Origin: Flavobacterium sp. A45
Lineage (GTDB): Bacteria > Bacteroidota > Bacteroidia > Flavobacteriales > Flavobacteriaceae
Assembly: GCF_002001005.1 (NCBI RefSeq)
Contig: NZ_MUNX01000146.1
Location: forward strand, 186,001 to 250,000
Direction of reading: 5' to 3'
DNA: 64,000 bases
Shown here: positions 17,394 to 27,300 of the stretch, piece after piece
Layout of the letters: each line of letters opens with the position of its first letter
Numbering within the stretch: the first letter of the stretch is position 1
Notes under the pieces: model-generated
The model's database searches: none
Told to the model about the DNA's origin: nothing
Seen by the model: the letters and a program-made list of their open reading frames with translations, nothing else
Made by a program: the position numbers and the translations under genes

Positions 17394-18593
17394 ATGAATT
17401 CACAATTACCTATCAAACAAAGTTTTACCAAAGAAAGTTTAAAGAAGCAATTCAGGCTCTCTGAGTTTCTGGCCGAAAAAATTATATCGTCGATTGCTTT
17501 TTTATCAATCGCGGTTATTTTTCTGATTTTCATTTTTGTTTTCAAAGAATCATTACCGTTATTTACTTTAGGAAGTGATGATAAGAACAATACTGAAATT
17601 CATGCTTCGACTGTTGATAAACCGGAATCTTATGGTTCATCTTCAGAAGAACTGAAACCCGAGTCATATGGATCAGAAACTACTGAGGATTTAAAACCAG
17701 AATCGTTTGGTTCAGATACAGCTGCACAAGATGATTTGACGCCAGAAAGCTACGGTGATACTCCAAAAGAAGATTTAACTGTTTCATCAGAAGAAACTGT
17801 GGATGTCGCTCCTCAAAATCAGGAGGGTGCTGATAAAACATGGAGTACTTTTTTTAGTACAGAATGGGTTCCAGTATCGGACAATCCTAGATTTGGATTA
17901 ATTGGGCTGTTAATAGGAACCTTAAAAGTCACTATTATCGCCATGCTTATTGCTGGGCCATTGGCAGTATTGGCTGCTTTGTTTACTTCTTGTTTTGCTT
18001 CCAAAAGAATCAAAGAAATCATAAAACCTGTTATCGAAATGCTTGCAGCTTTTCCATCGGTGGTTATTGGTTTTTTTGCATTGATGGTATTGGCTAGTTT
18101 TTTTCAAGATGTATTTGGGTATGATTCCAGATTAAATGCTTTCATCGGCGGTGTAGCGATGGCTTTGGCTGCTATTCCAATTATTTATACGATTTCAGAA
18201 GATGCGCTGGCATCGGTTCCAAAGACTTACACCGAAGCAAGCTTAGCATTGGGAGCCAGTAAATGGCAAACTGCTTTTTTTGTGGTTCTGCCGGCTGCAA
18301 CACCCGGTATTTTTGCGGCATTATTGCTCGGAGTTGGAAGGGTTTTTGGCGAAACAATGATCGCGTTGATGGCAACCGGAAATGCGGCTTTACTCTCTGC
18401 GAATCCTTTTGAAAGCGTGCGTACTTTTGCTGCGACCATTGGTTCCGAAATGGCCGAAACAGTATTTGGTGAGACTCATTACAGTGTCTTGTTTTTTATA
18501 GGGTCTTTACTTTTTATCTTCTCATTTGCCTTAAATGCAGTGGCTGAGTTTTACGTTAAAGGCAAATTGTTGAAAAAATTCCAAGGAAAATAA
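17394..18593 (+). CDS. pstC: Phosphate ABC transporter permease PstC with acidic repeat insert
   Basis: The 399-residue inner-membrane permease is longer than usual for PstC (commonly near 300-330). After TM1 (about 32-51) it has an acidic, low-complexity insert (about 60-145) containing four copies of [KT]PES[YF]G[SD] at residues 76, 88, 101 and 116. The normal permease core then resumes: WVPVSDNPRFGLIGLLIGTLKVT, AAFPSVVIGFFALMVLASFF, the cytoplasmic coupling loop with EASLALGASKWQTAFFVVLPAATPGI, and GRVFGETMIALMATGNA. The insert is predicted to face the periplasm, near where PstS docks. It overlaps nothing and ends 2 nt before pstA. The core assignment is firm; the role of the insert is unknown. 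Confidence 0.92.
   Translation: MNSQLPIKQSFTKESLKKQFRLSEFLAEKIISSIAFLSIAVIFLIFIFVFKESLPLFTLGSDDKNNTEIHASTVDKPESYGSSSEELKPESYGSETTEDLKPESFGSDTAAQDDLTPESYGDTPKEDLTVSSEETVDVAPQNQEGADKTWSTFFSTEWVPVSDNPRFGLIGLLIGTLKVTIIAMLIAGPLAVLAALFTSCFASKRIKEIIKPVIEMLAAFPSVVIGFFALMVLASFFQDVFGYDSRLNAFIGGVAMALAAIPIIYTISEDALASVPKTYTEASLALGASKWQTAFFVVLPAATPGIFAALLLGVGRVFGETMIALMATGNAALLSANPFESVRTFAATIGSEMAETVFGETHYSVLFFIGSLLFIFSFALNAVAEFYVKGKLLKKFQGK
17619..17759 (+). repeat. Four in-frame PESYG-type repeats in pstC
   Basis: Codons for KPESYGS, KPESYGS, KPESFGS and TPESYGD start at 17619, 17655, 17694 and 17739. Unit spacing grows from 12 to 15 residues and the DNA uses different synonymous codons, so the peptide motif is better kept than the nucleotide repeat. 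Confidence 0.85.
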
Positions 18594-18595
18594 TT

Positions 18596-19540
18596 ATGGA
18601 TAAAGTTATAAATGAATCAGAAGACCACTTTTTTTCCAGTAAAAAAAGTGCTTCGGAAATAAAAGGAAAAATTTTCATTGGGATTACTCAATTAGCTGTA
18701 ATTCTTATTGTTGCTATTCTTTTTGTTATTTTAGGGATTATTATTTACCAAGGAAGGACAAAATTTTCTTGGGATTTCATATCTTCTTTCCCAACAAACG
18801 GTATGACCGAGGGAGGGATTTTTCCGGCCTTGATCGGTACTTTTATTTTAGTGATTGTAATGTCTATTGCTGCGGTTCCTTTTGGGACAATTACCGCGCT
18901 TTACTTAACGGAATATGCCAGAGATAATTCTAAATTTGCGGCAGCAGTACGATTTTCGGTTCGTACTTTGGCGGTAGTTCCGTCTATTATATTTGGTCTT
19001 TTTGGTCTTGGTTTTTTTATCCAATTTTTGGGGACTGGTGTAGATACTGTTTTTAATGATGGGCAATTACGTTGGGGACAACCCAATATTCTTTGGGCCA
19101 GTTTAACGATGTCTTTGTTGACATTACCCGTTATCATTGTTTCTGTGGAAGAATCTCTGAAAACAATCCCGCGCGAATTAAGGGAAGCCAGCTTGGCACT
19201 TGGCGCGACCAAATGGCAAACCATATGGAAAGTAGTGCTTCCGGGGTCAGTTTCCGGAATTATGACGGGAACCATTCTTGCCGTAAGTAGAGGAGCTGGA
19301 GAAGTTGCTCCAATATTATTCACGGGAGCTGCCTATTATTTGGCTACGCTGCCGGGCTCTTTGAGCGATCAATTTATGAATTTGGGTTACCATGTTTATA
19401 TCATGTCAACTCAATCTTCGGATGTGGAGAAAACGATGCCGATTCAGTTTGCCACAACTTTGGTGTTGTTGATTTTGACATTGTCACTAAATGTTGTTGC
19501 CGTAATTATTAGATCAAGAATCAGAAGAAAAGCGAAATAA
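18596..19540 (+). CDS. pstA: Phosphate ABC transporter permease PstA
   Basis: The 314-residue permease has about six membrane segments. Segments shared with PstA include TEGGIFPALIGTFILVIVM, LYLTEYARDN, SIIFGLFGLGFF, and the ATPase-contacting EEMS-type loop LREASLALGATKWQTIWKVVLPGSVSGIMTG followed by SRGAGEVAPILFTGAAYY. It pairs with PstC to form the channel. It begins 2 nt after pstC, indicating translational coupling. A 112-nt gap then separates it from pstB. Confidence 0.93.
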   Translation: MDKVINESEDHFFSSKKSASEIKGKIFIGITQLAVILIVAILFVILGIIIYQGRTKFSWDFISSFPTNGMTEGGIFPALIGTFILVIVMSIAAVPFGTITALYLTEYARDNSKFAAAVRFSVRTLAVVPSIIFGLFGLGFFIQFLGTGVDTVFNDGQLRWGQPNILWASLTMSLLTLPVIIVSVEESLKTIPRELREASLALGATKWQTIWKVVLPGSVSGIMTGTILAVSRGAGEVAPILFTGAAYYLATLPGSLSDQFMNLGYHVYIMSTQSSDVEKTMPIQFATTLVLLILTLSLNVVAVIIRSRIRRKAK

Positions 19541-19652
19541 GTATTAAGCTTTGAGTACTAAGTATTAAGAAGTTCATGTTTTGGAAGGCAATATTTAAGA
19601 AATAAATTAAATATTAATTCTTTTTAACGACTGTGACTTAACCTATAAAAAA

Positions 19653-20411
19653 ATGAAAGACATAAAAATAAAAGTTAATGATTTGTCATTATACTATGGT
19701 GAAAAAAAGGCGCTGAACGAAATCACAATGGATATTCCAGCCAACAAAGTGACTGCCTTAATCGGGCCTTCGGGTTGTGGAAAATCTACTTTTTTGAGAT
19801 GTATCAACAGAATGAATGATTTGATACCGAGTGTTTCCATCACAGGAAAAATGCTGGTGGAAGATGTTGATATCTATGATAAAAATGTTGATGTAGTTAA
19901 TATTCGAAAAAAGATTGGGATGGTTTTTCAAAAATCGAACCCTTTTCCTAAATCCATATACGAAAATATTGCTTACGGGCCACGTATCAACGGGGTAACA
20001 GATAAAACAAAATTGGATGAGATTGTAGAGACTTCTTTGCGTCAAGCTGCAATTTGGGATGAGTTGAAAGATCGTTTGGATGATTCTGCATTAGGACTTT
20101 CCGGAGGGCAACAACAACGTTTGTGCATCGGAAGAACTTTGGCGGTAAGCCCAGATATAATTTTGATGGATGAGCCCGCAAGTGCTTTGGATCCAATTTC
20201 TACTTCAAAAATTGAAGAATTGATTCACGAATTGAAAGAGCAGTACACCATTATTATTGTAACCCACAACATGCAGCAAGCGGCTCGAACGAGTGATCAC
20301 ACAGCCTTTTTTTACATGGGTAATTTAATAGAAATGGGGAAAACAAATTCTATTTTTACAAAACCAATACAAAAACAAACGGAAGATTATATTACAGGAA
20401 GATTTGGTTAA
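19653..20411 (+). CDS. pstB: Phosphate ABC transporter ATPase PstB
   Basis: The 252-residue ATPase energises phosphate import. It has Walker [10 protein letters not shown] (38-46), Q-loop [23 protein letters not shown], signature LSGGQQQR (149-156), Walker [10 protein letters not shown] and switch His in [10 protein letters not shown]. The NPFPKS and [15 protein letters not shown] segments are PstB-specific. It follows pstA after 112 nt, a gap with an AAGTATTAAG direct repeat and a TTAACC close to the start codon. No clear promoter was found, so readthrough from pstS is the simplest model. Confidence 0.95.
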   Translation: MKDIKIKVNDLSLYYGEKKALNEITMDIPANKVTALIGPSGCGKSTFLRCINRMNDLIPSVSITGKMLVEDVDIYDKNVDVVNIRKKIGMVFQKSNPFPKSIYENIAYGPRINGVTDKTKLDEIVETSLRQAAIWDELKDRLDDSALGLSGGQQQRLCIGRTLAVSPDIILMDEPASALDPISTSKIEELIHELKEQYTIIIVTHNMQQAARTSDHTAFFYMGNLIEMGKTNSIFTKPIQKQTEDYITGRFG

Positions 20412-20510
20412 TGGTTTTAAGTATAGTAGTTTTGGTATGATAGTTGATCTAAATTATCAAGCTTTTAGACTATTAAATTTATAAACTTCTACAATTTTAA
20501 ACAAAATACA

Positions 20511-21191
20511 ATGGCAACACATTTCGAAATGGAACTAGATAATTTAAAAAGTATTATAAAAAAAATCGGAAAGTTGGCTGAAGGTCAAGTTAACGAAGCA
20601 GTTAAAGTACTTTTGCAGGAACCGGAAGCCGCTGAAGGGAAAACCATAAAAAAAACCGAGAATAAAATTGACAAATTAGATGTCAAAATTGACGAAATCT
20701 GTCAAAGTATTTTTGCTTTGCAACAACCCGTTGCATCTGATTTGCGTTATATTATGTCGGCAATGCAAATTAGTAATGAAATTGAGCGAATAGGTGATTT
20801 ATCTATCAGCATTGTAAAAAAAGCCAAAAATATAAAGGAAAAACACGATTTGATTGTAAAGTTCGATATCGCCGATATCGCCAGACAAGTTGAATTAATT
20901 ACCGAAAAAACCAACAAATGTTTTGCAATGCAAGATGGTAATGCTACCGGAGAGATATTTGTTCTAAATAGGGATATAAGAAATAACTGCGAAGATGCCA
21001 TACATGATATTATCAATGAAATGAAGGTGAATTCTAAAGCTGTGGTTTCTGGAACAAATTTGGTGATTGTTATGAAACATTTGGAGCGTATTTCTGAGCA
21101 TTGCACGAATATTGCAGAGTATGTTTATTTTACGGTGAATGCCAAAATTATCAAACACGATAAATTAGATGATATATTGCCTGAAGAATAA
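20511..21191 (+). CDS. phoU: Phosphate transport regulator PhoU
   Basis: The 226-residue all-helical protein fits PhoU: two three-helix bundles with metal-cluster-type motifs, EIERIGDLSISIVKKAK in the first half and HLERISEHCTNIAEYVYF in the second, plus ALQQPVASDLRYIMSAMQISNE. PhoU links the Pst transporter to PhoR and represses the Pho response when phosphate is plentiful. It is the last gene of the pst operon, 99 nt after pstB, and is followed by a terminator. Confidence 0.93.
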   Translation: MATHFEMELDNLKSIIKKIGKLAEGQVNEAVKVLLQEPEAAEGKTIKKTENKIDKLDVKIDEICQSIFALQQPVASDLRYIMSAMQISNEIERIGDLSISIVKKAKNIKEKHDLIVKFDIADIARQVELITEKTNKCFAMQDGNATGEIFVLNRDIRNNCEDAIHDIINEMKVNSKAVVSGTNLVIVMKHLERISEHCTNIAEYVYFTVNAKIIKHDKLDDILPEE

Positions 21192-21222
21192 TTTTCTAGT
21201 TTTAAAGTTTACAAATAGTAAT

Positions 21223-21253
21223 AAAGTCGGAATCTTTTATAAGTTCCGACTTT
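21223..21253 (+). terminator. Terminator of the pst-phoU operon
   Basis: A 10-bp stem (21223-21232 with 21244-21253) followed by T residues lies 31 nt after the phoU stop. Confidence 0.8.
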
Positions 21254-21327
21254 TTTGATTTTTGTAATGACTGTTTTTATTTAAATTCAATTGTTTAACT
21301 TTATACTTTGACTTCTATTTAATCTGT

Positions 21328-22338
21328 ATGAAATGTTTTTTACTTTCTTTGTTTTCACTGTTTTACATTGGACTTTATGGACAAAAGGACACTTTGTATT
21401 TTAAAAATAAAGAAATGATGGTTGGGGAGGTGAAAAGTATGTCAAACAATATACTTATTGCTGAAACTAAATACAGTGATCAAGATTTTAAAATTGAATT
21501 TGACAAAGTCGTAAAACTAATTTTGGTCAATAAATATTCCATTTATTTAGTAGATGGCAGTAGTTTTTACGGTACCTTAAAATCAAATAAAGACAATGAG
21601 GTCACAATTACTTATGGCGATACCATTCAGGATGTGTCGGTTAATAAAATAGTGAGTTTGAATAAGATTGAAAGCGGGTTTTGGAAACATTTTACGGGCT
21701 CATTTGATTTTGGGTATAATTTTGCAAAAACCAATAACAGTGAGCAATTAACATTTGCATTGCAATTGAATTATATTAGCGAAAAATGGATTCACACCAT
21801 TAAGTACGATGAATTGCAAACGGTTCAAGACGATGTTGAAGACATTGAAAGGGTCGATTGGGAGTTGGATACCAAAAAATATTATAGGAATAATTGGTTT
21901 TTTAATTCGAATTTTTCCTTTCTGTCAAATACAAGCCAATCCATAAAAGGAAGATTTAGTCCAAGTTTTGGAATGGGAAATTATTTGGTTAGAAATAATA
22001 AGCTTTACTTTTTGGCTGGAGCAGGTTTGACCTACAATATCGAAAAGTATTTTGATTCTACAAACGATAAGAATTCCTTCGAATTGGTTTTAAACACTCA
22101 GCTTAATATGTTTAATTTCAAAGATATTAATATAAATACATCAGTTTTAATGTTTCCCAGTTTGTCCGAAAAAGGGAGGTTTAGAACCGATATTGACTTT
22201 TCATTCAAATACGATTTGCCACTTGATTTTTATATAAAATCGTCCATTAGTGTGAATTATGATAATCAGCCTTTCCAAGATACCGAAAAATTGGATTATG
22301 TTTTTTCAACAGGCTTTGGTTGGAAATTGAAACATTGA
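21328..22338 (+). CDS. DUF481 outer-membrane protein
   Basis: The 336-residue precursor has a signal peptide (MKCFLLSLFSLFYIGLYGQ). A small N-terminal domain (about 20-110, KDTLYFKNKEMMVGEVKSMSNN and LVDGSSFYGTLKS) is followed by a DUF481 barrel domain starting near FTGSFDFGYNFAKTNNSEQLTFALQLNY. The C-terminus runs in amphipathic strands. DUF481 proteins are predicted salt-induced or structural outer-membrane barrels with no known activity. It follows phoU, but a terminator lies between, so membership of the Pho regulon is unproven. Confidence 0.78.
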   Translation: MKCFLLSLFSLFYIGLYGQKDTLYFKNKEMMVGEVKSMSNNILIAETKYSDQDFKIEFDKVVKLILVNKYSIYLVDGSSFYGTLKSNKDNEVTITYGDTIQDVSVNKIVSLNKIESGFWKHFTGSFDFGYNFAKTNNSEQLTFALQLNYISEKWIHTIKYDELQTVQDDVEDIERVDWELDTKKYYRNNWFFNSNFSFLSNTSQSIKGRFSPSFGMGNYLVRNNKLYFLAGAGLTYNIEKYFDSTNDKNSFELVLNTQLNMFNFKDININTSVLMFPSLSEKGRFRTDIDFSFKYDLPLDFYIKSSISVNYDNQPFQDTEKLDYVFSTGFGWKLKH

Positions 22339-22369
22339 TTTTGGGCAAAACTTTAGTCAATATTATTGT

Positions 22370-23431
22370 TTAAAACACTTTGAATAACTCTTCCCAATTT
22401 ACAGCAGTGTCTATTTCAGGAAGACCTTTGAATTTCTCTATTTGTGAAAGATTTTCAATTCTAAAGCGGTCTTGGGTTGAGTAGGGTACCAAACCTTCAT
22501 TTTGTAATTTTTCGGCTAAATAGATTTGTTCATATTGCCCAGGAGTGGGTATAAAAAAAGCTTTTTTGTGAAGTTTTACTAAATCCATTATGGTTGTATA
22601 TCCCGAACGGCATAGTATTTTTTTGCTTTCATTGAAAGTGTGTTCCAATTGACGGGTTTTCATGAAATTATAGTAAGTCACATTTCCTATTTGCTCCTTT
22701 TTTTGTTCTGCTTCGATGATACCTTTAACGAAAACTACTTTTCCGTCGAATCGTTTGATTTCTTCTGTTAGATGTGCTTCCAATAATCCTCTTTGCGGTT
22801 CGGGTCCAGACAAGATAATCATTAAGTCATATTGAATAGGCAATGCCATTTTGTGCATACGGCTCAATGGTCCCAGGTAGCGTAAGTTTAGAGAATTGTT
22901 GTCTAAATGTCCGAGTTTTCCAGTCAGATTCAATTGGGCATTTACATCGGGAATCCAGCAGGCATTGTATTTTTTTATAATGTGTTGGTGCAATTTACTG
23001 GTAATCCAGGTTGTATTTCCCGTCATTACATTCAGTTGATGGGTGATAAAAACAGATGGAATTTTGTTGCTGATAACTCCCAGTCGGTTGTCGGATATGA
23101 TGCCGTCTATTCCATATTTCTGAATCCATTTTTTTACAATCCTTTTTTCTTCCCGAATGGCCTCTATCATTTTAGGGAGGTTTTTCAGCAGTTTCCACTT
23201 GAAGTTCTTTCCGTTTTTGGCATATTCAATTTGGTATGAAGGCAATTCTAAAGTCTTTAAATAAGGGAATTCTTTCTTAAGTAATTCAAGTGCAATTCCA
23301 TCTGACGCAATTATTGGTGTAAAATTATTCTCCTGCAATGCTTTGATAATAGGAATACAGCGGGTAGCATGACCCAATCCCCAATTTAATGGAGCTATCA
23401 AAATAGTTTTATTTTTGGAATCTAAATTCAT
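22370..23431 (-). CDS. MurG-like family 28 glycosyltransferase
   Basis: The 353-residue protein shows the GT28/GT-B pattern: an N-terminal ILIAPLNWGLGHATRCIPII glycine-rich loop, ITHQLNV in the middle, ILSGPEPQRGLLEAHL at the second domain, and the donor-site CRSGYTTIMDLVKLHKKAFFIPTPGQYEQIYLAEKL. It would transfer a sugar from a nucleotide donor at the membrane face. It is not MurG itself, which would lie in the dcw cluster. Substrate unknown. It converges with the DUF481 gene with a 31-nt gap lacking an obvious terminator. Confidence 0.82.
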   Translation of the reverse strand: MNLDSKNKTILIAPLNWGLGHATRCIPIIKALQENNFTPIIASDGIALELLKKEFPYLKTLELPSYQIEYAKNGKNFKWKLLKNLPKMIEAIREEKRIVKKWIQKYGIDGIISDNRLGVISNKIPSVFITHQLNVMTGNTTWITSKLHQHIIKKYNACWIPDVNAQLNLTGKLGHLDNNSLNLRYLGPLSRMHKMALPIQYDLMIILSGPEPQRGLLEAHLTEEIKRFDGKVVFVKGIIEAEQKKEQIGNVTYYNFMKTRQLEHTFNESKKILCRSGYTTIMDLVKLHKKAFFIPTPGQYEQIYLAEKLQNEGLVPYSTQDRFRIENLSQIEKFKGLPEIDTAVNWEELFKVF

Positions 23432-23578
23432 GTTGAAGTCTTACAGTTAAGTTGTAAGGCGAAAGATACTAGATGCTTTGTTTTTTAATGTTTGCAATGT
23501 ATTACTAAAAGATTATTTAATTTGAAAAATTGTGGATTTTTGATACTAAAGTACAATTGAAGATTTATTCTAAACAAA

Positions 23579-23606
23579 AAAGGCTAACCAATTTTGGAAA
23601 GCCTTT
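23579..23606 (-). terminator. Terminator after the Lys/Ala repeat protein gene
   Basis: AAAGGCT (23579-23585) pairs with AGCCTTT (23600-23606), and the minus strand continues into a T-run. The hairpin lies 24 nt after the stop at 23630. Confidence 0.6.
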
Positions 23607-23629
23607 GAGGTATTTGAAAAAGAATAAGT

Positions 23630-24274
23630 CTATTGTTTGATATAGGTTTTGTTTCCGTTTGAATTGATGTAGTATTTGCCTCCTTGTGGGCCAGTATATA
23701 CTTTTTTACCATTATAGTATTCTCCGGATGCTTTATCCTTTGTTTTTGCTACTGCTTCATTTTTGGCGCTGGTAGTTTTGTCTGTTGCTGTTTTTTTAGC
23801 AGCCGCTTTTGGATCTTGGACTACTTTGGTTGCTTTGTCCGTTTTTGCTTTTGCTTCAGCTTTCGTATCTTTTGCGTCTTTTACTTTCGAATTGTTAGAT
23901 GTTGTGCTGATGTTTTTTTTAGCTTCTGTTTTTACTCCATCTTTAGCGGCAGTTTTCGGATCATTGGCTACTTTGGTTGCTTTATCAGCTTTTGCTTTTG
24001 CGTCAGTTTTTGTTTTTTCAGCTGATGCTTTCGTCTCTTTGGCGTCATTTACTTTTGAATTATTAGACGTTGTGTTGACGTTTTTTTTTGCCTCAGTTTT
24101 TGCTTCATTTTTTACTTTTTCTTGAGTTTTGCTTGTTTGCCCGTAAAAAGTATTCGAAACAATAAATAAGAAACTCAATAATAATAATTTTTTACTCAAG
24201 ACTAGTAGTTTGTTTTTTTGGTTCTCGTGACCCGAGCCTAAAAGGCCAACAGGCGAAGCAATCTGTGATTTCAT
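23630..24274 (-). CDS. Secreted Lys/Ala-rich repeat protein with PBCV-basic-adaptor-like C-terminus
   Basis: The 214-residue precursor has a hydrophobic signal (KKLLLLSFLFIVSNTFYGQ). The middle holds two copies of a 50-residue unit (KTEAKKN, TTSNNSKV, DAK, TKA, DKATKV, DPK) that is helical, Lys/Ala/Thr rich and low in complexity. The last 30 residues (KKVYTGPQGGKYYINSNGNKTYI) match the short basic adaptor motif first named in chlorella viruses and also found in bacteria. ATG at 24272-24274 is used here. However, a TTG at 24197-24199 would give the textbook signal MSKKLLLLSF, and a dispersed DNA repeat at 24227-24260 covers the extra N-terminal residues. Function unknown. Confidence 0.65.
   Translation of the reverse strand: MKSQIASPVGLLGSGHENQKNKLLVLSKKLLLLSFLFIVSNTFYGQTSKTQEKVKNEAKTEAKKNVNTTSNNSKVNDAKETKASAEKTKTDAKAKADKATKVANDPKTAAKDGVKTEAKKNISTTSNNSKVKDAKDTKAEAKAKTDKATKVVQDPKAAAKKTATDKTTSAKNEAVAKTKDKASGEYYNGKKVYTGPQGGKYYINSNGNKTYIKQ
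24227..24260. repeat. Small dispersed repeat, copy A
   Basis: The stretch begins GTGACCCGA and ends with CCAACAGGCGAAGCA. The same two blocks (with two mismatches in the second) occur in the same order at 32820-32850. Here it lies in the extreme 5' end of the Lys/Ala repeat protein gene or in its leader. Confidence 0.6.
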
Positions 24275-24339
24275 GTTTATTAGTTTTAAGATTAAACCTA
24301 AATTTAGCACTTTATTTTTAAATATTGGATTTAAAATAT

Positions 24340-27300
24340 TTAAAAATAAGCTCTTAGCTCTACGCTTCCAGTATGAATAGCATCGCTTGTTTCACTTTTT
24401 CGACCTTGATAAACGAAATTTAAATCTAGAAATTTAGTCAGATTCATTTGAAAAAGAGATCTCCAAGTTATATTTTGTCCTCTTTGTAATCCTTCCAGCA
24501 TTTGGTATCCAGCAGAAGAAAATTCATTGCCCACAAAGTCATTTTCATACAAAGAGATTTCTCCGTTTATGTTAAACTTAGAATTGCCGATGTAACTAAA
24601 GGAAGTGCCAAAACGATTTTGGGTTAAAGTGTCCAAACTGCCAATTTGATTTTCCTTATTGATGTATTCATAGAAAAGATCTAAGCTGATCTTATCGGAG
24701 AAAAGGTAACTGATTTTTGGAATCCATAAATAGCCTTCAATGGTATAGTTTTTTTCGGCGAATGTTTGTGATTCTGTTGCGGTTTGGATTGTTTTGGCCA
24801 AAATATCAAATAGCCAACTTTTTTGCAGTAAATGTTGGTATTGCAGCTGATGGAAGCTGTTTTTGTTTTGGATTGTTCCAATGGATAATAAATTTTGGGT
24901 TTCGTTTTTGGTGAAAGTGTAGGTAACAGAATTATCTCTTTTTCCTCTGTTGTACGACAGACTATTGGTAAAGGTTTTTATAAGTCCCAAAATGTCTTCC
25001 GAAGACGATTCAAATGGATTTAGGGCCAAATGTTCTCCGTCATTTTTAATTTTTCGGTCCATAATAAAGGAAGTTTGCATGTAAAAATAGGAGAGCGCTT
25101 TCTTGAACGGACTGCTATTTTGCCAAACAATAGGATTGATTATAAAAGACTGAGAAAATCTGTTTTGGTTTGTTTTAATGTAAATTTGATTTGGCAAAAA
25201 GATTCGGGTATAGGTGGCCAAATCTGAAAAAGGGGCGATTTCAAATTCTTCCAAATCCTTTATTCCATTACCATTGTAGTCATTCCAAGTGTATTTTCCC
25301 TGTCCGGCAGGAACTTCAACATAAGTGTAATCCTGAAAAGGCATAGTTCCGGAATTAGTTTCGTAAAGGGTATTGCTTTGAATCAATTTGTTGAAAAACT
25401 GGTCATTGTACAGCATTTTTGCATTTAGCGAAGGCGTTGTTTTTAAAGCAGGGTCAGTGTAGTTCAATTGTCTGTAATTTACAAATAAGGATACATCCCG
25501 ACTCTCGGTTTGAAATAATTTGGTTTGTAAATTATAACTGTTTGAGGTATTTACTCTTTGCAACAAACCGTTTTGAACACTGTCGTTTACTCTTTTTATA
25601 TAACCCAATTGGACATACACTTTGGTGCTGTCGCCATGACCGGCATAGATTCCGTATTCCGAAAAGCGCTGGCTGAGCAAAGAGAATTGTTGTGTTACTT
25701 TGTTTTTTTCTTGATTATCCTCGAAACGGAGCGTACTGCCAATCCAGTTTTTTTTGGAATTGTAGCGAACATGCGAAAAGTTTCTGAAGAATTTTGAAGT
25801 GTTTTGCAAGTCGTCACTTTTTAAATAGCTTCCGTCGTTTTTAATGATCCAATTGTTAAATTCAAATCCTGCGTTGAGGTTGTTTTTTATTCCCGAATAT
25901 GTATTTGAAAGTGCTAGTTTCTGAAAAGCATAGGTAATTGTTGCTGTCTTTGTTGAGTCTGTACTTGGGATTAAATTAAAATTCAAGCCAGTTCCCAATA
26001 AGCTTTGGTCACCCGTTGCTGTTGTGTTGACATTCCAATCGCGGTAGAATTCGATGCTGTTGATGCGTTCTACAGGTTTGAACCCGGCTTCTATGCCTTG
26101 ATAATTGAAGAAAGCATCCACATTCCATTTTTTAGAAAACAGTCGTTGTTTGGCGTTAATTTCGCCCGACAATCCTTGATTGTTATTGTCATCTATTGTG
26201 GAGAACAAGTTTTTATCGCTATTGCTTACCGCCAATTCAAAATCGACTGCTGTTTTCTCTGAAGGATTGTATTTTCCAAAAAAAGTCGCTACTTGCGCTT
26301 TTATGGGAGCTACTAATTGGATGACAGGTTCGTAGTTTCCTTGTAATATTCCGTTTACTGGTGCGACATATTCAAATATTTTGTCCACGCTGGTAGGATT
26401 TGTAAGTATGTAATTTCCTTTGGCTTGTCCGATCAAAGTAAACTGAACATTGTATAGTTCGTCATCGGGAGTAGTGGAATATTCATAAATAGTTGCCGTG
26501 CCGAGAATTGTTTTTTTATACTGTATTTTCTTTTCGTCATAGATATCAGGAACGGCCGAGGGCGCAATCATTAAGTTCTGATTGTCTCCGGCGTTCGCCA
26601 AAATTAGAGCCTGTTCACTGGAAAGGTTTTGCTGAACAGGTTGGTTTTTTAAATCATTTTCAGAATATACAGCGGCTCCGAAATTCCATTTTTTATCGGT
26701 GAAATTTCCACCATCATAGGTTATGAATCTTGTGTAGTTGTTTTCGGAATATTGGTATTCAACCACAATTCGCATTTCGGAAGTAATGGGAAATTGAGGA
26801 TTGAATACTATTTCTCCCGAATTATAATCGATAATGTAGTCGAAGTTTTCACCTCTTTTTAATAGAACACCGTTGACATAAACTCGCTCCGAACCAATGA
26901 TGACCAACACATACAATTCGCCATTTTGTCCAACCAATTTATATGGTCCTTGATTTCCTTCCTGTCCTTTGAAATTACTACTAGCATATGTTCCGGTAAC
27001 AAGTCCGCCCGAGGCAAAAATATTGGTTTTGCTGTCATCATCTCCAAAATTGACTGTTGCTGATAATCCCTGTGTTTTCTTGTTGAAAGTTAGGAAACGG
27101 TTAGTGTTGTTGCCAATAAAGACATCGCCGGCACGAACATTCCAGCTGTCGGTAAACAGCTCCATGAAAATGTTGTCATACTGATTCAGTCGCTGCGAAT
27201 AACTGCCTTCCTGAACTGGAATATTTGTATCTTGAATCGAAGCTCGAATACTGACTTTCTCGGATATTTTACCCGTGATTTGAAAATCTAGTTTTGAATT

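Noticed and set aside
18181-19323. Minus-strand open frames of 64-140 codons under pstC and pstA
   Set aside because: They lie wholly within the two permease genes, with no start context or family resemblance.
19537-19572. Direct repeat AAGTATTAAG in the pstA-pstB gap
   Set aside because: Short and AT-rich, without promoter spacing; probably chance or slippage.
19625-19643. TTAACG and TTAACC sites just upstream of pstB as a Pho box
   Set aside because: They are 14 nt apart rather than 11, lie within 10 nt of the ATG, and no -7 follows.
23684-24125. Plus-strand open frames of 113 and 120 codons rich in Phe, Cys, Ser and Val
   Set aside because: They are reverse readings of the Lys/Ala repeat region and show only its complement bias.
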